Assembly (NCBI GenBank): GCA_947302275.1
Contig: CAMYUW010000015.1
Location: forward strand, 1-60,819
Reading direction: 5' to 3'
Length of the DNA: 60,819 nucleotides
Source: an uncultured Prevotellaceae bacterium
Lineage (GTDB): Bacteria > Bacteroidota > Bacteroidia > Bacteroidales > Muribaculaceae
Part shown: one piece after another, positions 23,682 through 32,985 of the stretch
Layout of the letters: each line of letters opens with the position of its first letter
Position numbering within the stretch: the stretch's first letter is position 1
Program-made: the position numbers and the translations under genes
The notes under the pieces: generated by a model
Databases searched by the model: none
Told to the model about the DNA's origin: nothing
What the model saw: the letters and a program-made list of their open reading frames with translations, nothing else

Positions 23682-25463
23682 TTAAATTTCTTTGGTCTTG
23701 TCGGCGAGCCAGGCGGCTTCGTCAGCGTTGAGCAGCGGAGTGATGCGCTCGCGTACCATGCGGTGGTAGTCATTGATTTGTGCCACCTCCTCGGCAGTGA
23801 GCATTGTCCGGTCGATGAGCTGCAGGTCATAGGGGAAGAGCGTGAGCGGCTCAAAGGCGAGGAAGTTGCCGAAGTCTTCGGTCTTCTCGGCCTCTACAAC
23901 GAGCAGGAGGTTTTCGGTACGGATGCCATATTCACCAGTCTTATACAAGCCGGGCTCATTGCTGAGCACCATGCCGGGCAAAAGTTTCACATCAACCAGG
24001 TTGGTGCGGATGCTTTGCGGTCCCTCGTGGCAGCCCAGGAAGTGACCCACGCCGTGACCGGTGCCGTGACCATAGGTCATGGCTTCTTGCCAAAGGGGCA
24101 GGCGAGCCAACACATCAAGCTGGCAGCCGGTGGTGCCCACGGGGAACTTGGCACGTTGCAGGGCCAGATGGCCCTTGAGTACCAGCGTGAAGTCATGCTT
24201 CTCTTGTTCGGTGGGCTTACCCAGGGTGATGGTGCGGGTGATATCGGTAGTGCCGTCGAGGTACTGTGCGCCGCTGTCCACGAGTAGGATGCCCTCGCCG
24301 TGCAGGGTGGATGCACTCTCGTCAGTGGCCTCGTAGTGGACGATGGCGCCGTGCTCCTTGTATCCGCAGATCATGGCAAAGCTGTCCTCGCGGTACATGT
24401 CCATCTTGGAGCGGAATTCCATACCCTTGTTCCACACGTCCACCTCGTTGATGGTGCCTTGTGGGGCGGTTTCTTCAATCCACTTGAACAGGCGCACCAG
24501 TGCGGCACCGTCACGCTCCATAGCATGGCGGAAGCCTTCGATCTGCACATCGTTCTTGATGCACTTCAGGTCGGTGATGGGGGAGCGGAAATAGACCTTC
24601 TGGCAGGGCAGGGCATTGGCTAAAGTGTCGCTCACGCGGTTGGGGTCGATGAGAACCACTTCGTGTTCGCTGACGCGCTCTAGGAAGCGCACGATGTCGT
24701 CATAGTCACGCACCCGTATGTCGCATGCCTTGAAGTGCTGGCGCACTTCGTCGGTCACCTTGTTCTCATCGATAAAGATACATTTCTCCTTGCGGGAAAT
24801 GTAGGCAAATGCGATGGCCACTGGAGTGAATGCCACGTCACCACCGCGCAGGTTGAACAGCCATGCGATATCGTCGAGGGCAGTCACCAGCATAGCGGTT
24901 GCGTCGTTGTCCTCAAGCACCTGAAGCAAGCGCTCTATTTTGTCGCTGGCTTCTTCGCCGGCATATTTCACCTCATGGACAAAAGCCGGTTCGCTAGGCC
25001 TAGCGGGGCGGTCGGTCCAGATGTGGTCGGCGGGATAGAACTCGGTAGCCAGCATAAAGCCGTTCTCACCACAGAAGCGTTCCAGCTGGTTGGCGTCCTG
25101 CGCACTATACAAGCGTCCATCGATGGCAATGACAGAGTCCTCTTCCAGCACCTGCTGCAACCACTCGTGAATTGTGGGATCATCACCCATGTTTTCCTTC
25201 ATCATCACGAAACCGCTATCGGCCAGTTCAATCTCGGCCTGCAGGAAGTAACGCGAGTCGGTCCATAAAGCTGCTTCTTCAAGGGTTACCACGGCGGTGC
25301 CGTTGCTGCCCGTGAAGCCGCAAATCCAGTCACGGAACTTCCAGTGGTCACAGATGTATTCACTCTGGTGGGGATCGGTACCGGGAATAATGACGGCATC
25401 GACATTCAGGCGGCGCATTTCTTCGCGCAGCGCCTCAAGGTGCGGAAAAGTCTCTCTACTCAT
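23682..25463 (-). CDS. pepP: Xaa-Pro aminopeptidase (aminopeptidase P, M24 family)
   Basis: 593 residues from the ATG at 25463 (MSRETFPHLEALREEMRRLN). A longer frame to 25586 contains the promoter and is rejected. Creatinase-type N-terminal domain(s) precede a C-terminal pita-bread fold with dinuclear metal ligands: LLVDSGAQYLDGTTDITRT (two Asp), GHGTGHGVGHFLG (His), SNEPGLY (Glu) and GIRTENLLLV (Glu). The size matches the long, eukaryotic-like aminopeptidase P (APP1) form common in Bacteroidetes. It removes N-terminal residues preceding proline, in the cytoplasm, since no signal peptide is visible. Confidence 0.93.
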   Translation of the reverse strand: MSRETFPHLEALREEMRRLNVDAVIIPGTDPHQSEYICDHWKFRDWICGFTGSNGTAVVTLEEAALWTDSRYFLQAEIELADSGFVMMKENMGDDPTIHEWLQQVLEEDSVIAIDGRLYSAQDANQLERFCGENGFMLATEFYPADHIWTDRPARPSEPAFVHEVKYAGEEASDKIERLLQVLEDNDATAMLVTALDDIAWLFNLRGGDVAFTPVAIAFAYISRKEKCIFIDENKVTDEVRQHFKACDIRVRDYDDIVRFLERVSEHEVVLIDPNRVSDTLANALPCQKVYFRSPITDLKCIKNDVQIEGFRHAMERDGAALVRLFKWIEETAPQGTINEVDVWNKGMEFRSKMDMYREDSFAMICGYKEHGAIVHYEATDESASTLHGEGILLVDSGAQYLDGTTDITRTITLGKPTEQEKHDFTLVLKGHLALQRAKFPVGTTGCQLDVLARLPLWQEAMTYGHGTGHGVGHFLGCHEGPQSIRTNLVDVKLLPGMVLSNEPGLYKTGEYGIRTENLLLVVEAEKTEDFGNFLAFEPLTLFPYDLQLIDRTMLTAEEVAQINDYHRMVRERITPLLNADEAAWLADKTKEI

Positions 25464-25508
25464 TGTAATATTAGGTTTGTATTGTTTGTCTTTTGATGAA
25501 CTAACCCG

Positions 25509-25516
25509 CAAAGTTA
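25509..25516 (-). promoter_or_regulatory. -7 element of aminopeptidase P
   Basis: The minus strand reads TAACTTTG (TAnnTTTG), 45 nt upstream of the ATG at 25463. This decides the start. Confidence 0.65.
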
Positions 25517-25565
25517 CAATTTTCTCGTTAATATAAACTATACTACATTTATTTTTATAATAAAC

Positions 25566-25599
25566 AAGTAGTGCCAATGTCTGCACACTGGCACTACTT
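25566..25599 (-). terminator. Terminator of the orphan susCD-like operon
   Basis: AAGTAGTGCCA and TGGCACTACTT form a perfect 11-bp stem with a 12-nt loop, 57 nt past the SusD-like stop. A/T-rich sequence follows on the minus strand. Confidence 0.75.
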
Positions 25600-25655
25600 T
25601 ATTCAGGTTGATTCAGTGGTCAACAGGTTGTCGTTGACGTCTGAAAAGTGTCGGT

Positions 25656-27227
25656 TTACTCGGCGGGGGTGATGACACCGTCGCGAACGGCCTTGTTGTA
25701 GTCGGTCTCGCGGGTCGGGATCATGAAACGCCACTCGTTCTTCTCATTGGGTAAGACGGTTACAGCCAGAGTTGCCAGGAAGTTGCCGCCCTCGGCATAG
25801 TTGTGGCGTACCATGGGATCTTTCCAGCGCTTCATGTCAAACCAGTCGAAGCCTTCGCCCCACAGCTCGATGCGGCGATAAAGCTTGATTTCGTTGAGCA
25901 GGTCGGCGCCGGTCTTGTTGCAAGTGTACTCGGGGTCGCGGCCCGAAGTCTTGTTCAGGGCAACCAGAGCAGCCTGTGCGGCGCTGGTGTTACCCATCAT
26001 GTGTTCAGCCTCGGCCTCGATGAGCAGCATCTCGCTGGAACGGAAGTTGTTCAGCTCACCCACACCAGGAGTGTCGTTGCAACGAACCTTGAACTGCATG
26101 TAAGCATATACGGTGGCGTTGCTCTGCAGACCCAGGGGACCATACTTGGCTTGAGTGTCAGCAAACAGAGCGGTCTTGGAGCCAGCCTGACCAGTTGTGG
26201 TGGTGTAGGTATAGCCCGCGGGATCGAGCCACCACTGACGGCGAACGTCGGTTGCGGGAATCTGATCGAACAGTTCCTTGCTGATGCACTTGGGATAGTT
26301 GCGCACGTTACCTGCGTTACTGTTGTAGGCAATGTAAGCATGGTAGCTGTAGTAGTACAAGGTCTGGTCGGTTGCGCTATAGCCACCCCAAATCCACTCG
26401 CTGTTGTGGGTGCAGAAACCGTCGCTCAACAGCTGGGTGTTGTTCATCAGCGGGTAATTGGCGCGAGCCAGCTTGGCATACTTGGAAGCATTGCTCCAGT
26501 CGCAGCGGTTGAGGGCTGCGCGGGCATAGGTTGCATAAGCCACCTCGATGTCGGGCAGGAAGAACTCGTCGGCACCACGATGACGGCCTGAAGCCTGATA
26601 GAGGCTGATGGCCTCGTCGAGGTCGGCATAGATCTGTGTATAGGCGTCGGCCAGCGAAGTCAGGGGCAGGTCACCCACGCTCTCGTCAAGACGGAGCACC
26701 AGACCCGGGCAATTGCCGTTGTCCGAATCCACCCAGCGCTTGCAATAGAACTGGGCCAGCATCATGTAGGCGTAAGCACGGAAGGTGAGACCCTGTGCCT
26801 TGAGGAACTGCTTATCAGCCTCGATGCCCTTTGCATTGTCCACATTCAGGATAACACTGTTGGCATTGCTGATGAGCTTGTAGTAGTAGAACCAGGGATA
26901 GTAGGTGTACTGGCTGGTGGGCGTGTCGTGGTTGTTCTGGTTGATGAGCGTAGCCCAGCCGGGAAGGTTCACGTAGAAATCCTGTCCGGGATAGTTGCCG
27001 AACCACATCTTGATGCAACCCTCACCACACATACCCTGTGTGCTCAGGTACTGGTTCATCATCACACGGGCGCAGCCGTTGACGGCCAACTTAACATTTT
27101 CGGTGGTCTCGAAAGCAGTAGCAGTACCGGTCTCGGCAGTAGGTGCTGTATCGAGGAAGTCGCCCGAGCACGATGAAAGACCTAGAGCGGCAACACCTGC
27201 AATCAGAAAATATTTGAGATTCTTCAT
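25656..27227 (-). CDS. SusD/RagB family nutrient-binding lipoprotein
   Basis: 523 residues from the ATG at 27227 (MKNLKYFLIAGVAALGLSSC). The lipobox LSSC is followed by SGDF, with an early acidic residue as in surface-exported Bacteroides lipoproteins. A SusD-like alpha-helical TPR fold is suggested by AQGLTFRAYAYMMLAQFYCK, SEMLLIEAEAEHMMGN and the C-terminal RRIELWGEGFDWFDMKRWKD. It forms the lid of a SusC-type transporter; the partner gene ends 42 nt upstream. No glycanase or regulator adjoins the pair, so the substrate is unknown. Confidence 0.95.
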   Translation of the reverse strand: MKNLKYFLIAGVAALGLSSCSGDFLDTAPTAETGTATAFETTENVKLAVNGCARVMMNQYLSTQGMCGEGCIKMWFGNYPGQDFYVNLPGWATLINQNNHDTPTSQYTYYPWFYYYKLISNANSVILNVDNAKGIEADKQFLKAQGLTFRAYAYMMLAQFYCKRWVDSDNGNCPGLVLRLDESVGDLPLTSLADAYTQIYADLDEAISLYQASGRHRGADEFFLPDIEVAYATYARAALNRCDWSNASKYAKLARANYPLMNNTQLLSDGFCTHNSEWIWGGYSATDQTLYYYSYHAYIAYNSNAGNVRNYPKCISKELFDQIPATDVRRQWWLDPAGYTYTTTTGQAGSKTALFADTQAKYGPLGLQSNATVYAYMQFKVRCNDTPGVGELNNFRSSEMLLIEAEAEHMMGNTSAAQAALVALNKTSGRDPEYTCNKTGADLLNEIKLYRRIELWGEGFDWFDMKRWKDPMVRHNYAEGGNFLATLAVTVLPNEKNEWRFMIPTRETDYNKAVRDGVITPAE

Positions 27228-27269
27228 AATGATATTCTGTTTTAAATAATGTAACATAGTGCTGAGCGA

Positions 27270-30200
27270 TTAGAAACCAAATTTCAGACCGAAGGAGAAT
27301 ACGCGCGGGGTAACGAGGTAGTCACCTACGTAACCGCTGAAGTTCTGCTGGGCGTTCATACCCTTGCGGGCGGTCTTGGTATAGAGGTTCTCGACGGTTG
27401 CGCTGAGTGCGATGTTGGTGAAGCCAATCCTGTTCACAATTGTGCGCGGCAGTCGATAAGACAGACCGATATTCTTCACGATAAAGTAGTTAGAAGAAGT
27501 GATGTAACGGTCGCTGGTAGCGCTGTTGTAGCTGTTGTCGCCCGAGTAAACGGCGGGAGTTCCATTGGGATCCAAGCGGTTAGCGGGATAGTTCACGTAG
27601 GCATTGTCGCCTTCACCCACGGTCATGCCCTTAATCTGGTCCTCGGTGTAGGTGGTAACGGTGCCGTTAAGGTCCTTGATCCAAGCGTTCTGCATGTCGG
27701 CATGGATGGCGCTGGGAGAACCGCCCATCGAGGTCAGACTCTGGTAGGTCCAGTCGATACACTTGGCGCCAAGCTGGAACGAGAAGATGGCAGCCAGAGT
27801 GAAGTTCTTGTACTCGATGGTGGGATTGAAGCTACCATAGAGCTTGGGCACTGCACTACCGTGCCACTCGCGCTTGCCGTAGGTAGCGGGCTTGTAAACG
27901 TAGGGAACACCGTCGATAACAACATACTCGCCTGCGGGGATGGCTTCACGCTTGGAGATGTCCTCACCGGCCTTAGTCATGCCGGGTACATAGTAGTCGT
28001 GGTCGTTGAAGGTGTAGAGTGCCTTACCCGTCATGTCGTCGATACCCTTATAGGTATAGGTGTAGAACGAGTACATCGAGTGACCCTCACGGTAGTTGTA
28101 CTGACCGCTCTGGAGACCGGCAGTGTACTCATCCTTCTCGCCGCCCACATTGTAGATTTCGGGCATCTTGGTGATCTTGTTCTTCAGATAGGTCAGGTTC
28201 AGACCCAGGTTGAAGCGGAAGTCGTTGAGGCGGACGATGTCATAGTCGGCCGACAGCTCAATACCACGGTTAACCATGTTACCGAGGTTCACCTGTACCT
28301 GAGAAACAGCGCTGCTGGTGCTGGTGGCACCTGCTGACAGCGGCTGGTTGAGGTTGAAGATAAGGTCGTGAGAAGCCTTGTTGAAGTACTCGATGCTGAA
28401 GTTCAAGCGGTTGAGCAGGCGACCCTCAAGACCGATACCCCAGTTCTTTACAGACTCCCAGCTGAGGAGCTCGTTGGTCAACTGGCTCTTTACCAGAGCA
28501 CCCATACCACCATTGACGGTGATGTCATACAGTGCCATGTAGCTATAGTAGTCGGCAGCGCGGTCATTACCTACCTCACCGTAAGCGGCACGCAGTTTCA
28601 GGTTGTTGATCCAGTCATACTTGCGGATGAACTCTTCACGGCTCAAGATCCAGCTGGCACCAATGCTGTAGAAGTTACCCCAGCGGTGGTCCTTGTGGAA
28701 GCGTGAGCTACCATCACGACGGAACGAACCTTCTAACGCATACTTGTCGTCGAGGACGTAGCGCACGCGGCCCAGGTAGCTCTCCTTGCGGTCGTTGTTC
28801 TCGTAGTCATACAGGTTCTGGATGTCCGAGAAGTTGATCATGTCAACGTGGCCAGCCAGGGTCTCGTTAGCCTTGAAACCATAGAGGTAGTTGTACTTGT
28901 AGTAGTAAACCTCATGACCAACCATGGCCTCAATGTTGTGGCGGTCGGCATAGCTGTGGTTCCAGTTCAACAGTTGCTGGAGCGTGAAGTTCTTGTAACG
29001 GTAGATGGTGCGCTTGGTGCGGGCGTTATTACCCTGACCGTCACCGATGATGGCGTTGTTGTACTCACGGTTCTCAGTGTTGCGAACGTTCAAGTCACCA
29101 TTGAAGGTAAGATCGAAGCCATAGGGAAGGCTGAAGGTCACATAACCCATACCGTCCAGGGTGTTGCGGTAGGTCTTATCCATATCCATCTCGGTCTCCC
29201 ACAGATAGTGGCGGCCCGGGTACTGGGTACGGCCATAGGTCTCACCGCTATCATAGATCTTGTTGCCCTGCTCGTCCAGGATGTAGTCGCCAGTAGCGCT
29301 CTCCATGTCGTGCAAGTGGATGGGATAGATGGGGGCGATATTGCGGCAGTAGCCGAATGCGTTCTTGTAGCTGCCCTCGCTGTCGGAGTGGTAATTGATC
29401 AACTGGTGAGAACCAGACAGAGTCAAACCTGTCTTGAACCAAGTCTTGGGCATCAGGTTGACGCGGGCACGGCCAGTGATACGCTCAAAGCCCGACTCCT
29501 TGGTGTAACCTTCCTCCTTGGTGTAGCTGGTGCCGAAGTAGTAGTTGGCAGTCTTGCCACCGCCATCACCGCCCAGGGTGTACTCCTGACGGAAACCGCT
29601 GCGGATAGCAGCCTTGAACCAGTCAAGGTCGTCAGCCAAGCCGCTCTTGATCTGTGCGGCATCCTTCAGGTAGATGCCATTGAACAGTGCATCGTCGGGC
29701 TGGTTGAAGATGTTGTAGTGCAGGTAGTCGGTGATAATGCCCTTGTTGGCGTTGGCGATAGCCTCGGTCATGCTCATCACCTTGGGTGAACCGTCGGGGT
29801 TAGTGCCGCTGTTGCCTGCTGTAAAGTGCTCGCGGGCATAGCTCTGCATCATGGCGTTCATCCAGTTGCGGGCGTCCATGCGGTCATACTCGGGGATACC
29901 ACGATTGTAGGTACCCATCATGACCGATGCGTTGATGCGCACCTTGTCGTCGCGGCCTTTCTTGGTGTTAATCAGTACAACACCATTACCGGCGCGGTTA
30001 CCGTACAGGGCTGCCGAGGTAGCGTCCTTGAGCACGGTGATGCTCTCGATATCGGCGCTGCTAAGGTCGCTGATGTTACCACCGAAGGGCACACCATCGA
30101 TGACGTACAGCGGCTCGTTGCTACCGTTAATCGAGGCGAAACCACGGATACGGATCGAGGCATCGCTACCAGGCTGGCCATATGTCGAGTTGACCACCAG

Positions 30201-30635
30201 ACCAGTGGTGGTACCTTCCAGGGCCGAGGTGACACTGGTCACGGGGCGAGCCTCAATCTGTTGTGAGGTCACCTGTGACACGGCACCGGTGAGCTCACTC
30301 TTCTTGGCAGTACCATAGGCAACTACCACTACCTCGTCCAGGTCCTGGGTGTTGCTGTAGAGTTCTACCACCATACCATTCTGTGCCTTGACGGTAGTGG
30401 GTGCCATGCCGATGTAAGTGATCTGCAACTGGCTGTTGGTATTGGGCACATTCACGGTAAAGCGGCCATCGAAGTCGGTGGCGGTCACCGTCTTTGTGCC
30501 TACAACGGTGACTGTCGCCCCGATGACAGGTTCATTGTCACTTGCCTGCACGACCGTGCCCGAGACAGTGACCTGCGCAAGTGCTGCTGAACATGTCAAC
30601 AGCAGACTTACTAGCAGTAATGAGAATCTTTTCAT
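27270..30635 (-). CDS. SusC/RagA family TonB-linked outer-membrane transporter
   Basis: About 1121 residues from MKRFSLLLVSLLLTCSAALA (30635); an ATG two codons upstream is also in frame. An N-terminal carboxypeptidase-regulatory-like domain (VSGTVVQASDNEPVIGATVT) is followed by a TonB-box-type region (DEVVVVAYGTAKKSELTGAV), a plug (IRIRGFASINGSNEPLYVID; ESITVLKDATSAALYGNRAG) and a long beta-barrel ending FSFGLKFGF. It imports a macromolecular or glycan substrate together with the SusD-like protein encoded next. The promoter is at 30783-30790; the gap up to the phosphatase gene holds no other gene. Confidence 0.95.
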   Translation of the reverse strand: MKRFSLLLVSLLLTCSAALAQVTVSGTVVQASDNEPVIGATVTVVGTKTVTATDFDGRFTVNVPNTNSQLQITYIGMAPTTVKAQNGMVVELYSNTQDLDEVVVVAYGTAKKSELTGAVSQVTSQQIEARPVTSVTSALEGTTTGLVVNSTYGQPGSDASIRIRGFASINGSNEPLYVIDGVPFGGNISDLSSADIESITVLKDATSAALYGNRAGNGVVLINTKKGRDDKVRINASVMMGTYNRGIPEYDRMDARNWMNAMMQSYAREHFTAGNSGTNPDGSPKVMSMTEAIANANKGIITDYLHYNIFNQPDDALFNGIYLKDAAQIKSGLADDLDWFKAAIRSGFRQEYTLGGDGGGKTANYYFGTSYTKEEGYTKESGFERITGRARVNLMPKTWFKTGLTLSGSHQLINYHSDSEGSYKNAFGYCRNIAPIYPIHLHDMESATGDYILDEQGNKIYDSGETYGRTQYPGRHYLWETEMDMDKTYRNTLDGMGYVTFSLPYGFDLTFNGDLNVRNTENREYNNAIIGDGQGNNARTKRTIYRYKNFTLQQLLNWNHSYADRHNIEAMVGHEVYYYKYNYLYGFKANETLAGHVDMINFSDIQNLYDYENNDRKESYLGRVRYVLDDKYALEGSFRRDGSSRFHKDHRWGNFYSIGASWILSREEFIRKYDWINNLKLRAAYGEVGNDRAADYYSYMALYDITVNGGMGALVKSQLTNELLSWESVKNWGIGLEGRLLNRLNFSIEYFNKASHDLIFNLNQPLSAGATSTSSAVSQVQVNLGNMVNRGIELSADYDIVRLNDFRFNLGLNLTYLKNKITKMPEIYNVGGEKDEYTAGLQSGQYNYREGHSMYSFYTYTYKGIDDMTGKALYTFNDHDYYVPGMTKAGEDISKREAIPAGEYVVIDGVPYVYKPATYGKREWHGSAVPKLYGSFNPTIEYKNFTLAAIFSFQLGAKCIDWTYQSLTSMGGSPSAIHADMQNAWIKDLNGTVTTYTEDQIKGMTVGEGDNAYVNYPANRLDPNGTPAVYSGDNSYNSATSDRYITSSNYFIVKNIGLSYRLPRTIVNRIGFTNIALSATVENLYTKTARKGMNAQQNFSGYVGDYLVTPRVFSFGLKFGF

Positions 30636-30782
30636 AAACATTAAGTTTTAATTAATAAAGTGAAAAATATATACGATGTTTTGTCGGTTACATTTTAGTT
30701 CAATCGTGGTTTCATGCTATAGTCAAAATCGCAGTGATTCTTTGGACAGATGCATGATTTGCTTGTGCGGGATTGAAAGTTG

Positions 30783-30790
30783 CAAAATTA
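30783..30790 (-). promoter_or_regulatory. -7 element of the orphan susC-like gene
   Basis: The minus strand reads TAATTTTG (TAnnTTTG), about 148 nt upstream of the ATG at 30635, leaving a long leader (~140 nt). No palindrome of the LacI type seen at 34111 was found near it. Confidence 0.5.
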
Positions 30791-30848
30791 CGATATTTTT
30801 TTGAAAAATTGTAAAAAATGTCTATAAAATGTAGAATTATGGTTGAAA

Positions 30849-30890
30849 AGAATACAAAGCAGCGCCATTTTTGGCGCTGCTTTGTATTCT
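30849..30890 (-). terminator. Perfect 19-bp hairpin terminator of the phosphatase gene
   Basis: AGAATACAAAGCAGCGCCA, loop TTTT, and its exact complement, 26 nt past the stop at 30916. Confidence 0.8.
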
Positions 30891-30915
30891 GGAATATTGG
30901 TGATTGAAAGAGTCT

Positions 30916-32385
30916 TTACTCAAAAATGGGCGTGCCGATGCAACCATTGGGTGCTTGGATGTGGAGCATGGCGCAAACCGTGGCAGCGATGTCGGTCATG
31001 TGGGTCAGACGTGAGGTTTCGCCAGGGGTGATGTGCCAGCCCATAAAGATGAGGGGAATATGGCTATCACTCTGACTCCAAGTGCCGTGGTTGGAGCCTG
31101 CTTCATTGGTACTGCCGGAATAGAATCCCGTGCGTGGAATGACGAATATCTCACCGCTGCGGCCAGGGAAATAACCCAGCTTGATGCGCTCCTTGAGGAT
31201 GGTTGGCACGGGGTAACTGTCGATGTTGAGGACATCTACAGCCCATTCAATTTCGTCTAACTTCATCAGAGCCTTGCAGGCGGCACGCGCTACCGTTTCA
31301 TAGTCAAGGTTGGCGCTGTCGAGGGCCTCGGTGTTGATATAGTATGTGTATCCCAAACTCAGCTTGATCAGTTTGGATACACCAAACTGTTTTTCGAGCT
31401 CAGCATTGGCGGCATTGACATTGGCGGAGTTGCTCAAGCATCCACTGGGCAGACCGTGTTCGGTCATGCGTGGATAACTGTGCGTGCCACCGTGGTCGGC
31501 GGTGAGGAACAGCAGATAGTTGTCGCGCCCGATGCGTTCATCCAGCAGTTGGATAAAGTGGGCGAGTTCCTTGTCAAGTTGATGGTAGATGGCGTCAACT
31601 TTGGGTGAATGACTGCCGTAAGTATGGGCACACATGTCGGTGTTGGATACGCTCAAGGTGAGCATGTCGGTAGCTTCTCCCTGACCCAGCTTCTCGTTGA
31701 TGATGGCCTGCTCGGCAAGGGCAAATGTCATCGTTGTACCCATGGGCAGGTAGCTGAGATCCATCGAGAGTTCATCCTGGTGTTTCTTGTTGAAGTCAGC
31801 GACCCATTTGGGCAATTTGTCCATATAATAGGTACTGGTGACAAACGTCTTGCTGTCCCTGTCAAACCAGTAAGCGCCGATGGGATGGTGGCCCGATGGC
31901 AAGATGGAAGCACGGTCCTTGAGGGCGATGCCCACGGTGCGGCTTTTGAAGTCGGTTGCCAGCAGCAGCTGGTCGGCAATGTTGGTGGTGATGAGGTTGC
32001 GTGGTGACTTGCCGCGGGTCTTGTCGTTGCCACCGACGCCACGCTCGGTATCGTCCTGCACACTCGTTACATTCTTGCCGTCAAGCATGAAATTGTTGCC
32101 GGCGATGCCGTGAAAGGCGGGTGTCGTGCCCGAGAAGATGCTCGCATGACCACAGGCGGTGACAGTGGGCACATAATCGATGATGGTGTTGTTACATCGA
32201 TATCCGTCAGTGATCAAGGTCTTAAAACCGCCCTCGCCCCACTGGTAATTATAGAGGTAGTCCCACCTCATCTGGTCCACAACCAGGCCGACAACCAACT
32301 TGGGCCTCTCGGGTTGTGCGGCAGCGCACATAGCCACCACCGCCATCACAACAACTAATAATCTCTTAATTCTCTCCATATTCAT
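30916..32385 (-). CDS. Secreted alkaline phosphatase, PafA-like
   Basis: 489 residues (or 487 from the second Met). Signal peptide up to about residue 23. Alkaline phosphatase superfamily: metal-site Asp in VGLVVDQMRWDY; likely nucleophile Thr76 in PTVTACGHASIFSG; Asn97 in GIAGNNF; and Lys156/Arg158 in ALKDRAS. This Thr/Asn/Lys-x-Arg set corresponds to the substrate-binding residues of Elizabethkingia PafA, a phosphate monoesterase. Further metal ligands lie in SVSNTDMCAHTYG and LTADHGGTHSYP. It is somewhat shorter than PafA and probably releases phosphate from organic esters in the periplasm or outside. It has its own terminator, so it is not joined to the susCD pair. Confidence 0.88.
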   Translation of the reverse strand: MNMERIKRLLVVVMAVVAMCAAAQPERPKLVVGLVVDQMRWDYLYNYQWGEGGFKTLITDGYRCNNTIIDYVPTVTACGHASIFSGTTPAFHGIAGNNFMLDGKNVTSVQDDTERGVGGNDKTRGKSPRNLITTNIADQLLLATDFKSRTVGIALKDRASILPSGHHPIGAYWFDRDSKTFVTSTYYMDKLPKWVADFNKKHQDELSMDLSYLPMGTTMTFALAEQAIINEKLGQGEATDMLTLSVSNTDMCAHTYGSHSPKVDAIYHQLDKELAHFIQLLDERIGRDNYLLFLTADHGGTHSYPRMTEHGLPSGCLSNSANVNAANAELEKQFGVSKLIKLSLGYTYYINTEALDSANLDYETVARAACKALMKLDEIEWAVDVLNIDSYPVPTILKERIKLGYFPGRSGEIFVIPRTGFYSGSTNEAGSNHGTWSQSDSHIPLIFMGWHITPGETSRLTHMTDIAATVCAMLHIQAPNGCIGTPIFE

Positions 32386-32453
32386 AAAAACAAAATTTAA
32401 TTGACTCGATTAAAAAATGAAAACAAGAAATACAAGAAACACAATTAATTAAA

Positions 32454-32888
32454 TTATCTGTAACGGTGAACAAAACGACCATAAACGTCAAGAATATTGC
32501 GTTTTTCCGTATCATAGAAATATCGTTCAATAACTATATTTTTAGGTGCGAAGTTCACTAGCAGTCCACAAGGATGATTCAGTAATCTCATGTAGTTGAA
32601 TGATTGTGCGCGATGGTTGTTGTTTAATTCATCAACAGATTTGCATTCCAGAATTATGTCCCTCTTGCACAAAAAGTCCACACGATAATATGTTTTCATC
32701 TCTATATCGTGATATTTTGGATGAAAAGAGAGTTCTCTATCATATTGAATACCAGATTGTTCTAATTGAATCTCTAAACCTTCTTGATAACAACACTCGT
32801 TAAGTCCCGCTCCTAATTCTTTATGAACCTCATATAGAGCTCCCACGACATCGTATACATGTTCTTTGAGTTTTGAAATATCAATCAT
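32454..32888 (-). CDS. GxxExxY family protein
   Basis: 144 residues. The defining motif is GLNECCYQEGL (G-x-x-E-x-x-Y), followed by YRVDFLCKRDIILECKSVDE, which looks like a PD-(D/E)xK nuclease-type core (D, then E-x-K). The family is widespread and functionally uncharacterised; a nuclease-like fold has been suggested. Base composition is much more A/T-rich than its neighbours and the flanking spacers are nearly pure A/T runs, which suggests acquisition from elsewhere. It lies downstream of the LacI-type regulator gene on the same strand. Confidence 0.85.
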   Translation of the reverse strand: MIDISKLKEHVYDVVGALYEVHKELGAGLNECCYQEGLEIQLEQSGIQYDRELSFHPKYHDIEMKTYYRVDFLCKRDIILECKSVDELNNNHRAQSFNYMRLLNHPCGLLVNFAPKNIVIERYFYDTEKRNILDVYGRFVHRYR

Positions 32889-32985
32889 ATTGTATTTCTT
32901 GTTTTCAAGATCTTGAATTGTATTTATTGTTTTCTTTTTTTTATTATTTTTTGTTGTTTTATTTTTTTGTGGTGAGGGTGAGTGG

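Noticed and set aside
25464..25586. N-terminal extension of aminopeptidase P
   Set aside because: It spans the promoter at 25509-25516 and the susCD terminator hairpin; the family N-terminus begins at the ATG at 25463.
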